Assembly: GCF_010119935.1 (NCBI RefSeq)
Contig: NZ_CP048209.1
Location: 3,475,001-3,539,000 of the forward strand
From: Paenibacillus lycopersici
GTDB lineage: Bacteria; Bacillota; Bacilli; Paenibacillales; Paenibacillaceae
Length of the DNA: 64,000 nt
Direction of reading: 5' to 3'
How positions within the stretch are numbered: position 1 is the stretch's first letter; each line of letters begins with the position of its first letter. The notes under the pieces were generated by a model. The model did not search any database. It had not been told where the DNA came from and was given only the letters and a program-made list of their open reading frames with translations. Below are positions 52,186 through 61,359 of the stretch, in pieces. Made by a program: the position numbers and the translations under genes.

Positions 52186-53772
52186 TCAAGGCTTCAGCCT
52201 ATGCTTGAACAGCATAACCAGCTTCAGCTTCAGCAGGTCGGAGAAGGATTTGAAGTCAACCTGCAGCAGCTCGCCGATCTTATCGAGCCGGTAGGCGGCC
52301 GTGTTGCGGTGAATGTACAGCTGCTTCGCCGTCTCGTTCACCTGCCCGTTGTTCTCGATGAACAGCTCCAGCGTCCGCAGCAGGTCCTGTGCGGAATCCG
52401 GCGCTTTGTCGATAATCGGGGATAACGTCATGTCGAGGAAACGGCGCATTTTGTCCTGCGGGACGGACTCGAACAGATAGGACAGCTCCACGTGCTCGAA
52501 TTCCACGACGTAATCGCTGATCGCCAGCCGCTCGGCCGTTTCCCGGGCGTCGCAGCATTCGCGGTACGCCTGTTCGAGCTGCTCTGGCTTATGCTTCGCG
52601 TGGCTGATCGTTACGCGCAGAGCGCTGCCGGATTCGGCCGCGATGTCCGCGAACACCTTGGCCAGCAGCTGGGCCGGCTTGCCGGCGCCTGGCGGCAACC
52701 GGTCGGGCAGGATGGTCAGAATGGCGCCGTCGACGTGAACGTGCAGGCTCGTGAAGTCTTTCAGCAGCGGATGGTACTGCAGCTCCTGGCGGATCGTGCG
52801 GAACATCCGATCACGCTTCGGTTCGCTGATCGCCGAGATGGAGAACAGCGCGCACAGATACGGGGCGCCGCCGAACGCAATGCCGTGCCGCGCGGCGCAT
52901 TCGAGCAGCGTGTCGATGGAAATTCGGCGCTTCAAATAATTTTGGAGCAGCGAGGCGAATTCGTTCTGAGTCGACCGTTCCATGTAGCTCCGTTCGATTG
53001 CGTTCATATGATGCGAGATGATTTCGGCGGCTTGATGAAAGAGGCCTTCTTCCTCCTTGAGCGGCGTCCCTTTCGGAATTTGAAAAACGGCGCTGCGAAT
53101 CGCGTCCTGTCCGGCTTCCGGGCTCTTCAGCGGAATGCGCAGCAGGTTCCAGTTCTCCGTACGGATCCACTGGACGGACGGTTTCTGCGGATGCCTGCCA
53201 AGCAGCTCCAGCTCGGCGGGGGGCAGGCTGCTGTACAGAATTTGCCCGCGCAGGCCGACGACCGCGAGCGGTACGCCGAGAATGGAGCCGATCCGCTTGA
53301 ACAGCTCGCCTACGCCGTCGGGCGCCAGCGCGAACCGGATCAGCGCTTTCTGTTTGTCGAGCACGCCGTGCAGCATGCGCGTGCTGCGCTGCAGCTCGGC
53401 GTTGAACAGTCCTTTCATCTGATCGGAGAAGGTGAACGGAAACGGCAGCTCGATGAGCGGGAACCCGAGCCGGTCAGCCTCGGCCACCATGTCGTCCGGG
53501 ACGCTCGACCAGAACCGTCCCAGCTTAATGCCGATACCGGCGGCGCTCTTCTCCGCCAGCTTGCGAATCAGGGACACGCCTGCCGAAGGATCGTCCTTCA
53601 TCAAGTAGGCGGTGGTGAACAGGATGTCGCCTTCGCGAACCCAATCGGAAATATCCGGCGCGTCCATGACGTTGACGGATTTGACGATCCTGCCGGTGCC
53701 TTTCCGGCCCGCCGTCAGCTTCCCTTCGGACAACGGATAAATTTTAAGCGCGTCTTCCACCGTTAAATACAT
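52186..53772 (-). CDS. PucR-family transcriptional regulator
   Basis: The 528-residue protein has the N-terminal PucR domain (about 5-120; LTVEDALKIYPLSEGKLTAG, VNVMDAPDISDWVREGDIL). A central GGDEF-like region (about 290-420) and a C-terminal helix-turn-helix of the PucR/CdaR type (about 470-525; ENNGQVNETAKQLYIHRNTA) follow. Such proteins control catabolism of purines, pyrimidines, amino acids or sugars. It is divergent from the CocE-like gene and surrounded by enzyme genes for amide or ring nitrogen metabolism. I infer that it is the local regulator; whether it activates or represses cannot be told. Confidence 0.92.
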   Translation of the reverse strand: MYLTVEDALKIYPLSEGKLTAGRKGTGRIVKSVNVMDAPDISDWVREGDILFTTAYLMKDDPSAGVSLIRKLAEKSAAGIGIKLGRFWSSVPDDMVAEADRLGFPLIELPFPFTFSDQMKGLFNAELQRSTRMLHGVLDKQKALIRFALAPDGVGELFKRIGSILGVPLAVVGLRGQILYSSLPPAELELLGRHPQKPSVQWIRTENWNLLRIPLKSPEAGQDAIRSAVFQIPKGTPLKEEEGLFHQAAEIISHHMNAIERSYMERSTQNEFASLLQNYLKRRISIDTLLECAARHGIAFGGAPYLCALFSISAISEPKRDRMFRTIRQELQYHPLLKDFTSLHVHVDGAILTILPDRLPPGAGKPAQLLAKVFADIAAESGSALRVTISHAKHKPEQLEQAYRECCDARETAERLAISDYVVEFEHVELSYLFESVPQDKMRRFLDMTLSPIIDKAPDSAQDLLRTLELFIENNGQVNETAKQLYIHRNTAAYRLDKIGELLQVDFKSFSDLLKLKLVMLFKHRLKP

Positions 53773-53854
53773 GGCGATTCATCCCCTTCGCATCCGTTCG
53801 ATGTGCCTCTCCCATTGACAACCGTACCGAGATCATGATGGCATTCCATTTATA

Positions 53855-53871
53855 TGTCATATATCCTAACA
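53855..53871. promoter_or_regulatory. Candidate PucR-regulon operator, site 2
   Basis: TGTCA-TATATCC-TAACA follows the shared 5-7-5 pattern and lies 83 bases upstream of the PucR gene. It may serve autoregulation. Confidence 0.55.
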
Positions 53872-53970
53872 TCAATTATGGCATACGTAGTCGAATTTCA
53901 CAATCGATCTTTATTTTCTTTGTGCAAAAATACAAATAGGCGGAAATAGTATTGTGGATCATAAATTTTG

Positions 53971-53987
53971 CGTTATAAAATCTAACA
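53971..53987. promoter_or_regulatory. Candidate PucR-regulon operator, site 3
   Basis: CGTTA-TAAAATC-TAACA lies 32 bases before the CocE-like gene. Its centre contains TAAAAT, a plausible -10 box. It shares the run ATCTAACATATA with site 4 almost exactly (ATCTGACATATA). Confidence 0.6.
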
Positions 53988-54019
53988 TATAAAATCCATG
54001 GTCAATTGGGAGGCAGAAT

Positions 54020-55717
54020 ATGAAATTCGGAGACGTATCGATTCGGCGCAAGGTGCCCTGCACGCTGCGGGACGGCGTCACGCTATACGCGGATATCTAC
54101 ATGCCGATCGGCGGAGGAGAATGCCCGGTGCTGCTGATGCGCCAGCCGTACGGCCGCTCGATCGCTTCGACGGTCAGTCATGCGCACCCGGTCTGGTATG
54201 CCTCGCGAGGCTACATAGTCGTCGTTCAAGACGTTCGCGGGCGGGGCGATTCCGAAGGCGTATTCACGCCGTTCGCGCACGAGGCGGAGGATGGTTACGA
54301 CACGGTCGAGTGGGCCGCGGCGCTGCCGGGCTCGAACGGGAAGGTCGGCATGTACGGCTTCTCTTATCAGGGCGCGGTGCAATGGGCCGCGGCATCGCTG
54401 CGCCCGCCGCGGCTGGCGGCAATCGCGCCCAGCATGACGGCGGCGGACCCGTACCACGGCTGGATGTACCCTTATGGCAGCTTCGACGCGCAGAACTGCC
54501 TGCCTTGGGCCTATCAGCTGGCGCGGGACGGCGCCCGGCGGGCGGGCGACGCGGAGGCGGAGGCCTTGTGCGCGCAGGCCATGCAGGACCCGGCCTCGCT
54601 CCTTCGGAGGCTGCCGCTGAACGGCGGCCATCCGCTGCTCGAGCGCTACATGCCCGCTTATTTCGACTGGGCGGGGCATCCGGAATACGACGATTATTGG
54701 GCAGGACTGAACTGGCTGGAAGCATTCCGACAGAAACCGGTTCCGGCGCTGCATATCGGAGGCTGGTACGACTTCCTGCTGCACGGCACGATCCAATCGT
54801 TTACGGCGCTGCAGCGGGATGGAGGCCGTTCGCCCGATCTGTTTCACCGGCTTGTAATCGGGCCGTGGACGCATATCCCTTGGGGCCGCAAGGCGGGCGG
54901 AATCGATCACGGCCCGGAAGCGGACGGCGGCATGCACCTCATACAGGCGCGCTGGTTCGATTATTGGTTGAAAGGCGAGGCGGACAACGGCGCGTACGAA
55001 GAAGCGCCGGTCCGGTATTTCGAGCCGTTCGGCCAACGGTGGGAAGAAGCGGACGCCTGGCCCGACGCCGAAGCGGCATCTCGGGGAACGACCTCGCGGC
55101 TGTTTCTGTCGGGCTCGGAGCTGCCGGCGAACGGCGCGCTCGGAGGCGGCAGACTGACGGATCTCGAGGAGAAGATCGACAAGAAGGCGGCGCCGGACGT
55201 GTTCGTGTACGACGCGCGGCTGCCGATGACGCTTGCCTCGGCGCTTCCCGCCGACCGGAGCCCGCAGCAGGACCGCTACGAAATATTGGTCTATACCGGC
55301 GAGCCGCTGCGGGAGGGACTGCATGTACTCGGCTCGCCTAAGGTGCGAGCGGTTTGCCAGACGCTGGACGGGCCGACCGATCTCGTCGCCGTGCTGACCT
55401 TGCTCCTTCCTGGCGGCGAGGCGAGATTTCTGTCTGTCGGGAGGACGGAGATCGGGAGCGCCGGAGCCATGTGCGAGGGAGGCTGGGAGACGGCCGCCAT
55501 CGAGCTTCGTCCGATCGCCGTCCGCTGTCCGGCCGGTTCGTCGATCCGGCTGGAGCTGACGGGCAGCGCGTTTCCGCTCCTGCTTCGGCATCCTAACGGA
55601 GCGCCGTTGAGCTGCGCCGCGGGCGCCGGACCGGGCGAGCTGAATATCGCGACCGTTGCCGTCGCGGGCGGGAAGGGCGCGTTGTCGCGGATCGAGCTGC
55701 CGTTGGCCGGCGGGTAA
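54020..55717 (+). CDS. CocE/NonD-family hydrolase (X-Pro dipeptidyl-peptidase S15-like)
   Basis: The 565-residue serine hydrolase has an alpha/beta domain with oxyanion MRQPYGRS, VVVQDVRGRGDSEG and the nucleophile Ser115 in MYGFSYQG. A helical cap follows, and after residue 320 a C-terminal jelly-roll domain typical of CocE, NonD and PepX. Known relatives hydrolyse cocaine, acyl-amino acids, beta-lactam side chains or X-Pro peptides. It is the first gene of an operon with an amidohydrolase and a flavoprotein. In this context it may release an acyl or amide group from the growth substrate. Confidence 0.9.
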   Translation: MKFGDVSIRRKVPCTLRDGVTLYADIYMPIGGGECPVLLMRQPYGRSIASTVSHAHPVWYASRGYIVVVQDVRGRGDSEGVFTPFAHEAEDGYDTVEWAAALPGSNGKVGMYGFSYQGAVQWAAASLRPPRLAAIAPSMTAADPYHGWMYPYGSFDAQNCLPWAYQLARDGARRAGDAEAEALCAQAMQDPASLLRRLPLNGGHPLLERYMPAYFDWAGHPEYDDYWAGLNWLEAFRQKPVPALHIGGWYDFLLHGTIQSFTALQRDGGRSPDLFHRLVIGPWTHIPWGRKAGGIDHGPEADGGMHLIQARWFDYWLKGEADNGAYEEAPVRYFEPFGQRWEEADAWPDAEAASRGTTSRLFLSGSELPANGALGGGRLTDLEEKIDKKAAPDVFVYDARLPMTLASALPADRSPQQDRYEILVYTGEPLREGLHVLGSPKVRAVCQTLDGPTDLVAVLTLLLPGGEARFLSVGRTEIGSAGAMCEGGWETAAIELRPIAVRCPAGSSIRLELTGSAFPLLLRHPNGAPLSCAAGAGPGELNIATVAVAGGKGALSRIELPLAGG

Positions 55718-55830
55718 CGACATGCGCGCATGGCGCAGGCCGCCCGCCAGCAAGCTCGGTTAATTTCTATTGAGACCGGCTGACTTCGATTATAAAAGCG
55801 CGGATATGAAGAGGCGTGGGGGGATGACGC

Positions 55831-57204
55831 ATGAAAACCAGCTCGAGAAGCTTGAGAATCGTGAACGCCGCGCTGCCATTGCGCGAGGAACGCGCCTTGT
55901 TCACGCTGTCCGCCGAGGATGGCGTCTGGACGGCGGTCGAACGGCAGGAAGGCGCGACGGTATCGTCGCCGGAGACGACGCCGCTTGACGGCTGGAGCGG
56001 TGAAATGCCGCCGGCGGGAAACTCGCTTCGGCTGGATGCCGGCGGACTTGCGGTGCTGCCGGCCTTCGTCGACGCGCATATGCATCTGGATAAAGCGTTC
56101 TCGCTACCGAAGGTGGGCAATGTTACGGGCACGCTGGAGGAGGCGGTGCGCAGCTATGCGGCCGCCGTGCCGAATTTCTCGAAAGACGAGCTGAAGGCAA
56201 GAATGATGCGCGCGGCGCTGCAGGCGATATCGTACGGCAGCACGACGCTGCGGACGCATCTCGATTTTCATGTCAGGCACGGCAGGGAGGTCGCGATGCG
56301 GACGATCGAGGCCGCGCTCGAGGTGAAGGAGGCGCTGGCGCCTTACGCGACGATCCAGCTCTTCCCGATGCTGCCGTACTTCGATTTGACCGAGGAGGCA
56401 TTGGATACGGCGGCCGAAGCGCTTCGCATGGGGGTGACGGGATTGGGAGGAGCGCCGCATCTGTCGCCGGAGCCGGAGCCGGATATCGACCGCGTGTTCG
56501 GGCTGGCGGAACGATACGGCTGCCCGATCGATCTGCATGCGGACGAAAGCGATAATCCGAGCGTTCGGACGGCGGCCTACATCGCGCGGAAGACGCTTGA
56601 TTACGGCTGGTCCGGCAGAGTGACGGCCGGCCATCTATGCTCCCTTGCGGCGATGGCGGACGAAGACGCGCAGCCGATTATCGCCCTGCTCGCGGAGGCG
56701 GGCGTCGGCGCCGTAACCTTGCCGGGCGCGAATCTCTATTTGCAGGGCAGGCACGACCGCTTCCCGGTTCGGCGCGGCGTTACCCGCGTCAAGGAGCTGT
56801 TGGCGGCGGGAGTGCAGCTGGCCGCGGCCTCGGACAATATCCACGATCCGTTCCATCCGTTCGGCCGGGGAGACCTGCTGCTGATCGGTCTCGTGACCGC
56901 GTATGCCGCCCATATGGGGAGTCCGGCGGATATTCGGGAAGCGCTGCGAATGATTACGACGTATCCGGCCGCGGTCGTAGGCGTCCGCGGCGGCATCGAG
57001 CCGGGGCTTGACGCCGACTTCGTCGTGCTGGACGCGGCGACGCCGGAGGAACTGCTGACGATGCTGCCGGAACGGCGTTGGGTATGGCGGCGCGGGCGAT
57101 GCCTTCGAGCGCCAGCGCCGCGCGCGGAGTGGAGCGGCTGCGCGCTGCGGGCCTATTGGGCGGATGCGTGCGAACGCGTTTCTTTTCGCGAAGAGAGGGG
57201 CTGA
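55831..57204 (+). CDS. Cytosine-deaminase-like amidohydrolase
   Basis: The 457-residue protein has the metal-binding HxH motif in DAHMHLDKAF, a DLHADESDN stretch with the third ligand and base, TAGHLCSLAAM and the final Asp in AASDNIHDPF. This is the order seen in cytosine deaminase (CodA) and related N-isopropylammelide or isocytosine hydrolases. It removes an amino or alkylamino group from a ring nitrogen compound. GGGGGGATGACGC precedes the ATG. The exact substrate is unknown. Confidence 0.9.
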   Translation: MKTSSRSLRIVNAALPLREERALFTLSAEDGVWTAVERQEGATVSSPETTPLDGWSGEMPPAGNSLRLDAGGLAVLPAFVDAHMHLDKAFSLPKVGNVTGTLEEAVRSYAAAVPNFSKDELKARMMRAALQAISYGSTTLRTHLDFHVRHGREVAMRTIEAALEVKEALAPYATIQLFPMLPYFDLTEEALDTAAEALRMGVTGLGGAPHLSPEPEPDIDRVFGLAERYGCPIDLHADESDNPSVRTAAYIARKTLDYGWSGRVTAGHLCSLAAMADEDAQPIIALLAEAGVGAVTLPGANLYLQGRHDRFPVRRGVTRVKELLAAGVQLAAASDNIHDPFHPFGRGDLLLIGLVTAYAAHMGSPADIREALRMITTYPAAVVGVRGGIEPGLDADFVVLDAATPEELLTMLPERRWVWRRGRCLRAPAPRAEWSGCALRAYWADACERVSFREERG

Positions 57205-57207
57205 CGA

Positions 57208-57906
57208 ATGAGCCGAATATTGGTCGTTTATTTCAGCGCCTACGGGCATGTGTACGAAATGGCGAAGGCGGCGGCGGACGGCGCGGCGCGGTTCGGGAGC
57301 GAGGTGCGGCTTCGGCGCATTCCGGAAATGGAGGCCGAGTCGAACCGGACGCCATTCCAGGACAAGTTCAAAAAGCGCGAGAGCGAATCGAAGCTGGGCA
57401 ATCATTTCCAAACGGTCGGCCGCTTCGAGAAATACGAGCGCTCGCTGGCGCTGCAGCATGAAGTGCCGGTCGCGACGAACGCCGACCTGCGATGGGCGGA
57501 CGGCATCGTGTGGGGGTTCCCGACCTATTACGGCTCCATGCCCGCGCAGGTGAAGCTATTTCTCGAATTCGCCTCGGAGCTGTGCGCGGACGGCAATCTG
57601 GAGGGGAAACCGGCCGGTCTAATTACGAGCTCCGGCTCCATTCATACCGGCCAGGAAGCTGCCATTCTGACGTCGATGGTGCCGCTGTTTCATTTCGGCA
57701 TGATCATGGTCGGGCTTCCTTATTCCGAAAATCCGGAATATTTGACGGCCGACGGCATTGGCTGTTCGCCATACGGCGCGTCGACGGTGGCGGGTCCGGA
57801 CAGCTCGCGGACGCCCGACGAGCGGGAGCTGATTATGGCAGGCCGGCTCGGCCGCCGGGTAGCCGCCGTCGCGACGGCGCTTGCGGCAAGCGGATTTCTA
57901 CAATAA
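57208..57906 (+). CDS. WrbA-like NAD(P)H:quinone oxidoreductase/flavodoxin-fold protein
   Basis: The 232-residue flavoprotein has an N-terminal phosphate-binding loop (VVYFSAYGHVYEMAKAAADG), a VWGFPTYYGSMPAQVKLFLE flavin loop and TSSGSIHTGQEAAIL, which are the WrbA signatures. A glycine-rich GIGCSPYGASTVAGPD is also present. It is somewhat longer than typical WrbA (about 200), due to an insert around residues 45-85. It starts three bases after the amidohydrolase stop. Two-electron reduction of a quinone or of a pathway intermediate is likely. Confidence 0.88.
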   Translation: MSRILVVYFSAYGHVYEMAKAAADGAARFGSEVRLRRIPEMEAESNRTPFQDKFKKRESESKLGNHFQTVGRFEKYERSLALQHEVPVATNADLRWADGIVWGFPTYYGSMPAQVKLFLEFASELCADGNLEGKPAGLITSSGSIHTGQEAAILTSMVPLFHFGMIMVGLPYSENPEYLTADGIGCSPYGASTVAGPDSSRTPDERELIMAGRLGRRVAAVATALAASGFLQ

Positions 57907-57931
57907 ATCGAATACGGGATCGCTGGATGGT

Positions 57932-57970
57932 CCGCCCGTTCGCCGAAAATCGGCTGCGGGCGGGCTTTTT
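57932..57970 (+). terminator. Terminator after the CocE-deaminase-WrbA operon
   Basis: CCGCCCG (57932-57938) pairs with CGGGCGG (57957-57963), with an inner GCCG/CGGC pair, and is followed by CTTTTT. Confidence 0.8.
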
Positions 57971-58224
57971 CGTGACGTTGCGGGCGTAAATCCGTGCCAT
58001 TGCCTTCTTAAGCATGAATGACATGGCACAGAGGAGGTTGATGCACGTCCTGGCGGAGGAGGAGAAGAGGGTTGTTTTGCTCGGCGAGAGACCGACCTGA
58101 CGTAAATGTTTGGTTATGTTATATGAGTGTCATAAAAAATTACGCGATATATCGATCTCTCTGTAATTCATACCAAATGCGAAGCCCTTACATTGTGTTT
58201 GGCGACATATTTGCTTCGAATCCG

Positions 58225-58253
58225 TTGATGACCAGGAATATACGTCATATAAT
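58225..58253 (+). promoter_or_regulatory. Promoter of the importer-hydrolase operon
   Basis: TTGATG (58225-58230) and TATAAT (58248-58253) are 17 bp apart and 31 bases before the importer start. The -10 box is the exact centre of operator site 4. Confidence 0.7.
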
Positions 58254-58259
58254 CTGACA
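58243..58259. promoter_or_regulatory. Candidate PucR-regulon operator, site 4
   Basis: CGTCA-TATAATC-TGACA follows the shared 5-7-5 pattern. The arms bracket the -10 box of a good promoter, which suggests that binding here directly controls open-complex formation for the importer operon. Confidence 0.65.
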
Positions 58260-58283
58260 TATAGATTGCGAGGAGGGATCCGA

Positions 58284-59099
58284 ATGAGTTCGACATTAAC
58301 GACAGGAACAGTCCAGCATACGATACCCGGACGCGCGGGAGGTTCGGATTATCTCGTCAGCATGGACGATATCGGCAAAGTCTACCCGAACGGAACGGTC
58401 GCCGTGCAGCATGTCAACCTTCATGCCGGCGAAGGCGAGTTCCTCTGCTTCGTCGGTCCGTCGGGATGCGGCAAATCAACCATTTTCAATATGATCGCGG
58501 GTTTGACCGGCCATACTTCCGGCCGGCTGTCCGTGCTCGGAACGACGCCGAAGGAAGCGCGCAAGCAGAACGAAATCGCGTTCGTGTTTCAAGAGCATAC
58601 GCTGCTGCCGTGGGAGAAGCTGATCGACAACGTCACATTGCCGCTTACGCTGCGGGGCGTTCCGAAGAAGGAGCGGATCCGGGAAGGCGAACGGGTGTTG
58701 GAGCTTGTCGGCTTGAAGGATTATACGAAGGTGCTGCCGCGTCAGCTGTCGGGCGGGATGAAGATGCGGGTGTCGATCGCCCGGGCGCTGATCTCGCGGC
58801 CGAAGCTGCTGCTGATGGACGAACCGTTCGGCGCGCTGGACGAGATCACGCGTCAGTCGCTGCAGGACGAATTGCTGAACATCTGGCGTCAGGAGCGGAA
58901 AATGACGGTCCTCTTCATTACGCACAACGTATTCGAAGCCGCGTTCCTGTCGACGCGCGTAGTCGTCATGACGCCGCGGCCGGGCAAAATATCCGAGGTC
59001 ATCGACATCCCGATTCCCTTCCCGCGTTCGGAGGATTACCGGTCAATGCCGGAATTCGGCAGTTACGTGCATAAGGTGTCGGATGCGCTCAAGCATTAA
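58284..59099 (+). CDS. NitT/TauT-type ABC importer ATPase
   Basis: The 271-residue ATPase starts at ATG 58284 after AGGAGGGA. It has Walker A GPSGCGKSTI, Q loop VFQEHTLLPW, signature LSGGMKMRVSIARAL (a variant with Met-Lys-Met in place of Gln-x-Gln), Walker B LLLMDEPFGALDE and switch His in ITHNVFEA. It belongs with SsuB, TauB and ThiZ. It energises uptake together with the next two genes. Confidence 0.93.
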   Translation: MSSTLTTGTVQHTIPGRAGGSDYLVSMDDIGKVYPNGTVAVQHVNLHAGEGEFLCFVGPSGCGKSTIFNMIAGLTGHTSGRLSVLGTTPKEARKQNEIAFVFQEHTLLPWEKLIDNVTLPLTLRGVPKKERIREGERVLELVGLKDYTKVLPRQLSGGMKMRVSIARALISRPKLLLMDEPFGALDEITRQSLQDELLNIWRQERKMTVLFITHNVFEAAFLSTRVVVMTPRPGKISEVIDIPIPFPRSEDYRSMPEFGSYVHKVSDALKH

Positions 59100-59128
59100 C
59101 CGAAGCGCGCATCGAAAGGAGAATAAGC

Positions 59129-60034
59129 ATGGAAAAGTTGGTTGCAAGCGCAAATGTTGTACCGGATGCATCGGGCAGCGTCTCGCCGCCCGCCGCGTCC
59201 TCGGCGTCCGCCATATCCGGGAAGGCTTCCCGGCACTTGCGAACGGAGTCGAAATGGAGGCAGCTCGCCGGGCGGGTCGTACCGCCGCTCGTCGTCTTCG
59301 TCCTGTTCATCGCGATCTGGGAGATTGCCATTCGGATGAGCGGCGTGAAGCCGTATCTGTTCCCGAAGCCGTCGGATATCGTGCAGGCCGCGGCGGGCAA
59401 TTGGCATAATCTGCTCGTCTCCGTGCGGACGACGGTGGCGGAGTCGGTGCTCGGCTTCGCGCTCAGCGTAATTCTCGGCGTCGCTTTCGCCATCGGGCTC
59501 GCTTTCTCCAAGATGGTGGAGCGCAGCGTCTATCCCTACGCGATAATATTGCAGACCATTCCGATCGTCGCGGTCGCGCCGATTATCGTCATCTGGTGCG
59601 GCGCGGGCATGAACGCGATCGTCGTGATCGCCTTCCTGATCGCCTTCTTCCCGATTCTCTCGAACACGCTGATCGGCCTCAACTCGACCGAGGCGAACAT
59701 GAAGAACCTGTTCTACCTCTACAACGCCACCAAATGGCAGACGATCTGGAAGCTGCGCATTCCGGCGGCGCTGCCTTACATTATGGCCGGAATGAAAATC
59801 TCTTGTTCGCTATCGGTCGTCGGCGCCATCGTCGGCGAGTACGTGGCAGGGATCGGCGGCCTGCAAGGCGGACTCGGCTATGCGATCACGGTCGCATCGA
59901 CGCGGCTTCAGACGGCTTATCTGTTCGCCTGCGGCTTGACCGCGGCCGTCATGGGCATCGTGTTCTTCCTGCTGATCAACGCCCTGTCGAACCGATTGCT
60001 CCGTTCCTGGCACGATTCGGCGATCAACAATTAA
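59129..60034 (+). CDS. NitT/TauT-type ABC importer permease
   Basis: The 301-residue membrane protein has six hydrophobic segments and the EAA loop (FYLYNATKWQTIWKLRIPAA LPYIMAG) that contacts the ATPase. A Ser/Ala-rich N-terminal tail of about 50 residues precedes TM1. It begins 29 bases after the ATPase gene with AAAGGAG upstream. It is similar to SsuC, TauC and ThiX. Confidence 0.92.
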   Translation: MEKLVASANVVPDASGSVSPPAASSASAISGKASRHLRTESKWRQLAGRVVPPLVVFVLFIAIWEIAIRMSGVKPYLFPKPSDIVQAAAGNWHNLLVSVRTTVAESVLGFALSVILGVAFAIGLAFSKMVERSVYPYAIILQTIPIVAVAPIIVIWCGAGMNAIVVIAFLIAFFPILSNTLIGLNSTEANMKNLFYLYNATKWQTIWKLRIPAALPYIMAGMKISCSLSVVGAIVGEYVAGIGGLQGGLGYAITVASTRLQTAYLFACGLTAAVMGIVFFLLINALSNRLLRSWHDSAINN

Positions 60035-60120
60035 ACGCGCTTCGCGGCGAATGGCGAATGGAACGAAGGGGTTTGGCTAACGAAAGCCAAGCCGATGACA
60101 AAGAAGGAGAGGTGCTGACC

Positions 60121-61188
60121 ATGAAACGAAACCGAACGCCGATGACCGTCGGCATTGCCGTCTTGCTGCTGGTGGCCGCCGGCTGCTCCGCGGCCAAGAA
60201 CGAGCCGGCGTCCGGCGCCGACGCCATTACGGAACAAGCCGGCGATAACGGATCGAACGCCGGGAGCGGCGAAGCTGCCGGAGACGGCGCGAAGGAGCTG
60301 CAGAAGGCGCATCTGGTCGAAGGATGGTACGCCAAGGGCGAGGACGGCGGGTATTTCGCGGCGCTGCAGCAGAACTACTACAAGGACGCCGGCATCGCCA
60401 TGAAGATCCAGCCCGGCGGGCCGCAGGTTTCCGGATTGCAGCTTGTCGCTTCCGGCCAGGCGGACTTCGGCATCTCCTATGCGGACGATATTCTGCGGGC
60501 GCGCGAGCAGGGCATTCCGGTCGTCGGTCTCCTGGCCGGCTTCCAATATACGCCTCAGGTGCTCATCTATCATGCCGAGGACAAGATCGGAGGCTTCGAG
60601 GATTTGCGGGGCCGGTCCGTCTTCATCCAACCCGGCGTGCTGTATTGGGAATACATCAAGCACAAATACAAGTTGACGGATGTCAACGAAATGAACTATA
60701 ACGGACAGCTGGTCAATTTCCTGAAGACGAAAGGCGCGCTCAACCAAGGCTACATCACGAACGAGCCGTACGCGCTCGGCGAGCAGGGCGTCAAGGTGAA
60801 CGTGCTGAAGATTGCCGACTCCGGCTACGCCAATTACTGCGACGTGCTGTTCACGACCGAGGATTATCTGAAGAAACATCCCGATATCGTGAAGGCCGTC
60901 GTGCAAGCGAGCCAGAAGGGGTGGGCGTATTATCTGGATCATTACAAGACCGTCAATCCGTTCATCCAGACGTATAACAAAGACATGGCCGTCGAGGCGA
61001 TGGATTACGAGGCGGAGCAGGAGAAGCCGTTCATTCTGAACGACGAGACCAAAACGAGCGGCATCGGCTATATGACCGCGGACCGCTGGAGCCTGATTCA
61101 GGATCAGTTATTGGAAATCGGCGGGCTGAAGGCGAAGCAGGACGTGTCCAAGGCGTTCGATGCGTCGTTTTTGGAAGCTGCGCAATAA
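60121..61188 (+). CDS. NMT1/THI5-like substrate-binding lipoprotein
   Basis: The 355-residue lipoprotein has the lipobox LLVAAGCSA and then a Gly/Asn-rich linker. A NMT1/THI5-type (SsuA/ThiY) two-lobed domain follows: FAALQQNYYKDAGIAMKIQP, LQLVASGQADFGISYADDIL and DLRGRSVFIQPGVLYWEYI. ThiY-type proteins bind formylaminopyrimidine, and related ones bind sulfonates, riboflavin or pyrimidine-like compounds. The neighbouring deaminase, amidase and creatininase-family genes favour a nitrogen heterocycle. Confidence 0.9.
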   Translation: MKRNRTPMTVGIAVLLLVAAGCSAAKNEPASGADAITEQAGDNGSNAGSGEAAGDGAKELQKAHLVEGWYAKGEDGGYFAALQQNYYKDAGIAMKIQPGGPQVSGLQLVASGQADFGISYADDILRAREQGIPVVGLLAGFQYTPQVLIYHAEDKIGGFEDLRGRSVFIQPGVLYWEYIKHKYKLTDVNEMNYNGQLVNFLKTKGALNQGYITNEPYALGEQGVKVNVLKIADSGYANYCDVLFTTEDYLKKHPDIVKAVVQASQKGWAYYLDHYKTVNPFIQTYNKDMAVEAMDYEAEQEKPFILNDETKTSGIGYMTADRWSLIQDQLLEIGGLKAKQDVSKAFDASFLEAAQ

Positions 61189-61359
61189 GGCCGGACAAGT
61201 AATCTCGGTTCCGTCCAGCCTCCGTTACCTTTCACGCGCAATAACGCTCGTTCGGCGATCGCGGACGGCATGACCGCCCTCGCGCGCGTCTCGGAAGGGG
61301 CCGCATCGCATGCGATAGCGGCGGCATCCGACGAACATGTCACGAAGGGAGAAGACACC

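Noticed and set aside
52492..53766. 424-codon plus-strand frame over the PucR gene
   Set aside because: Shadow of the regulator gene; Gln/Arg-rich with no recognisable domain.
54083..55753. 556-codon minus-strand frame over the CocE-like gene
   Set aside because: Same reason: GC-rich antisense shadow without motifs or a start signal.
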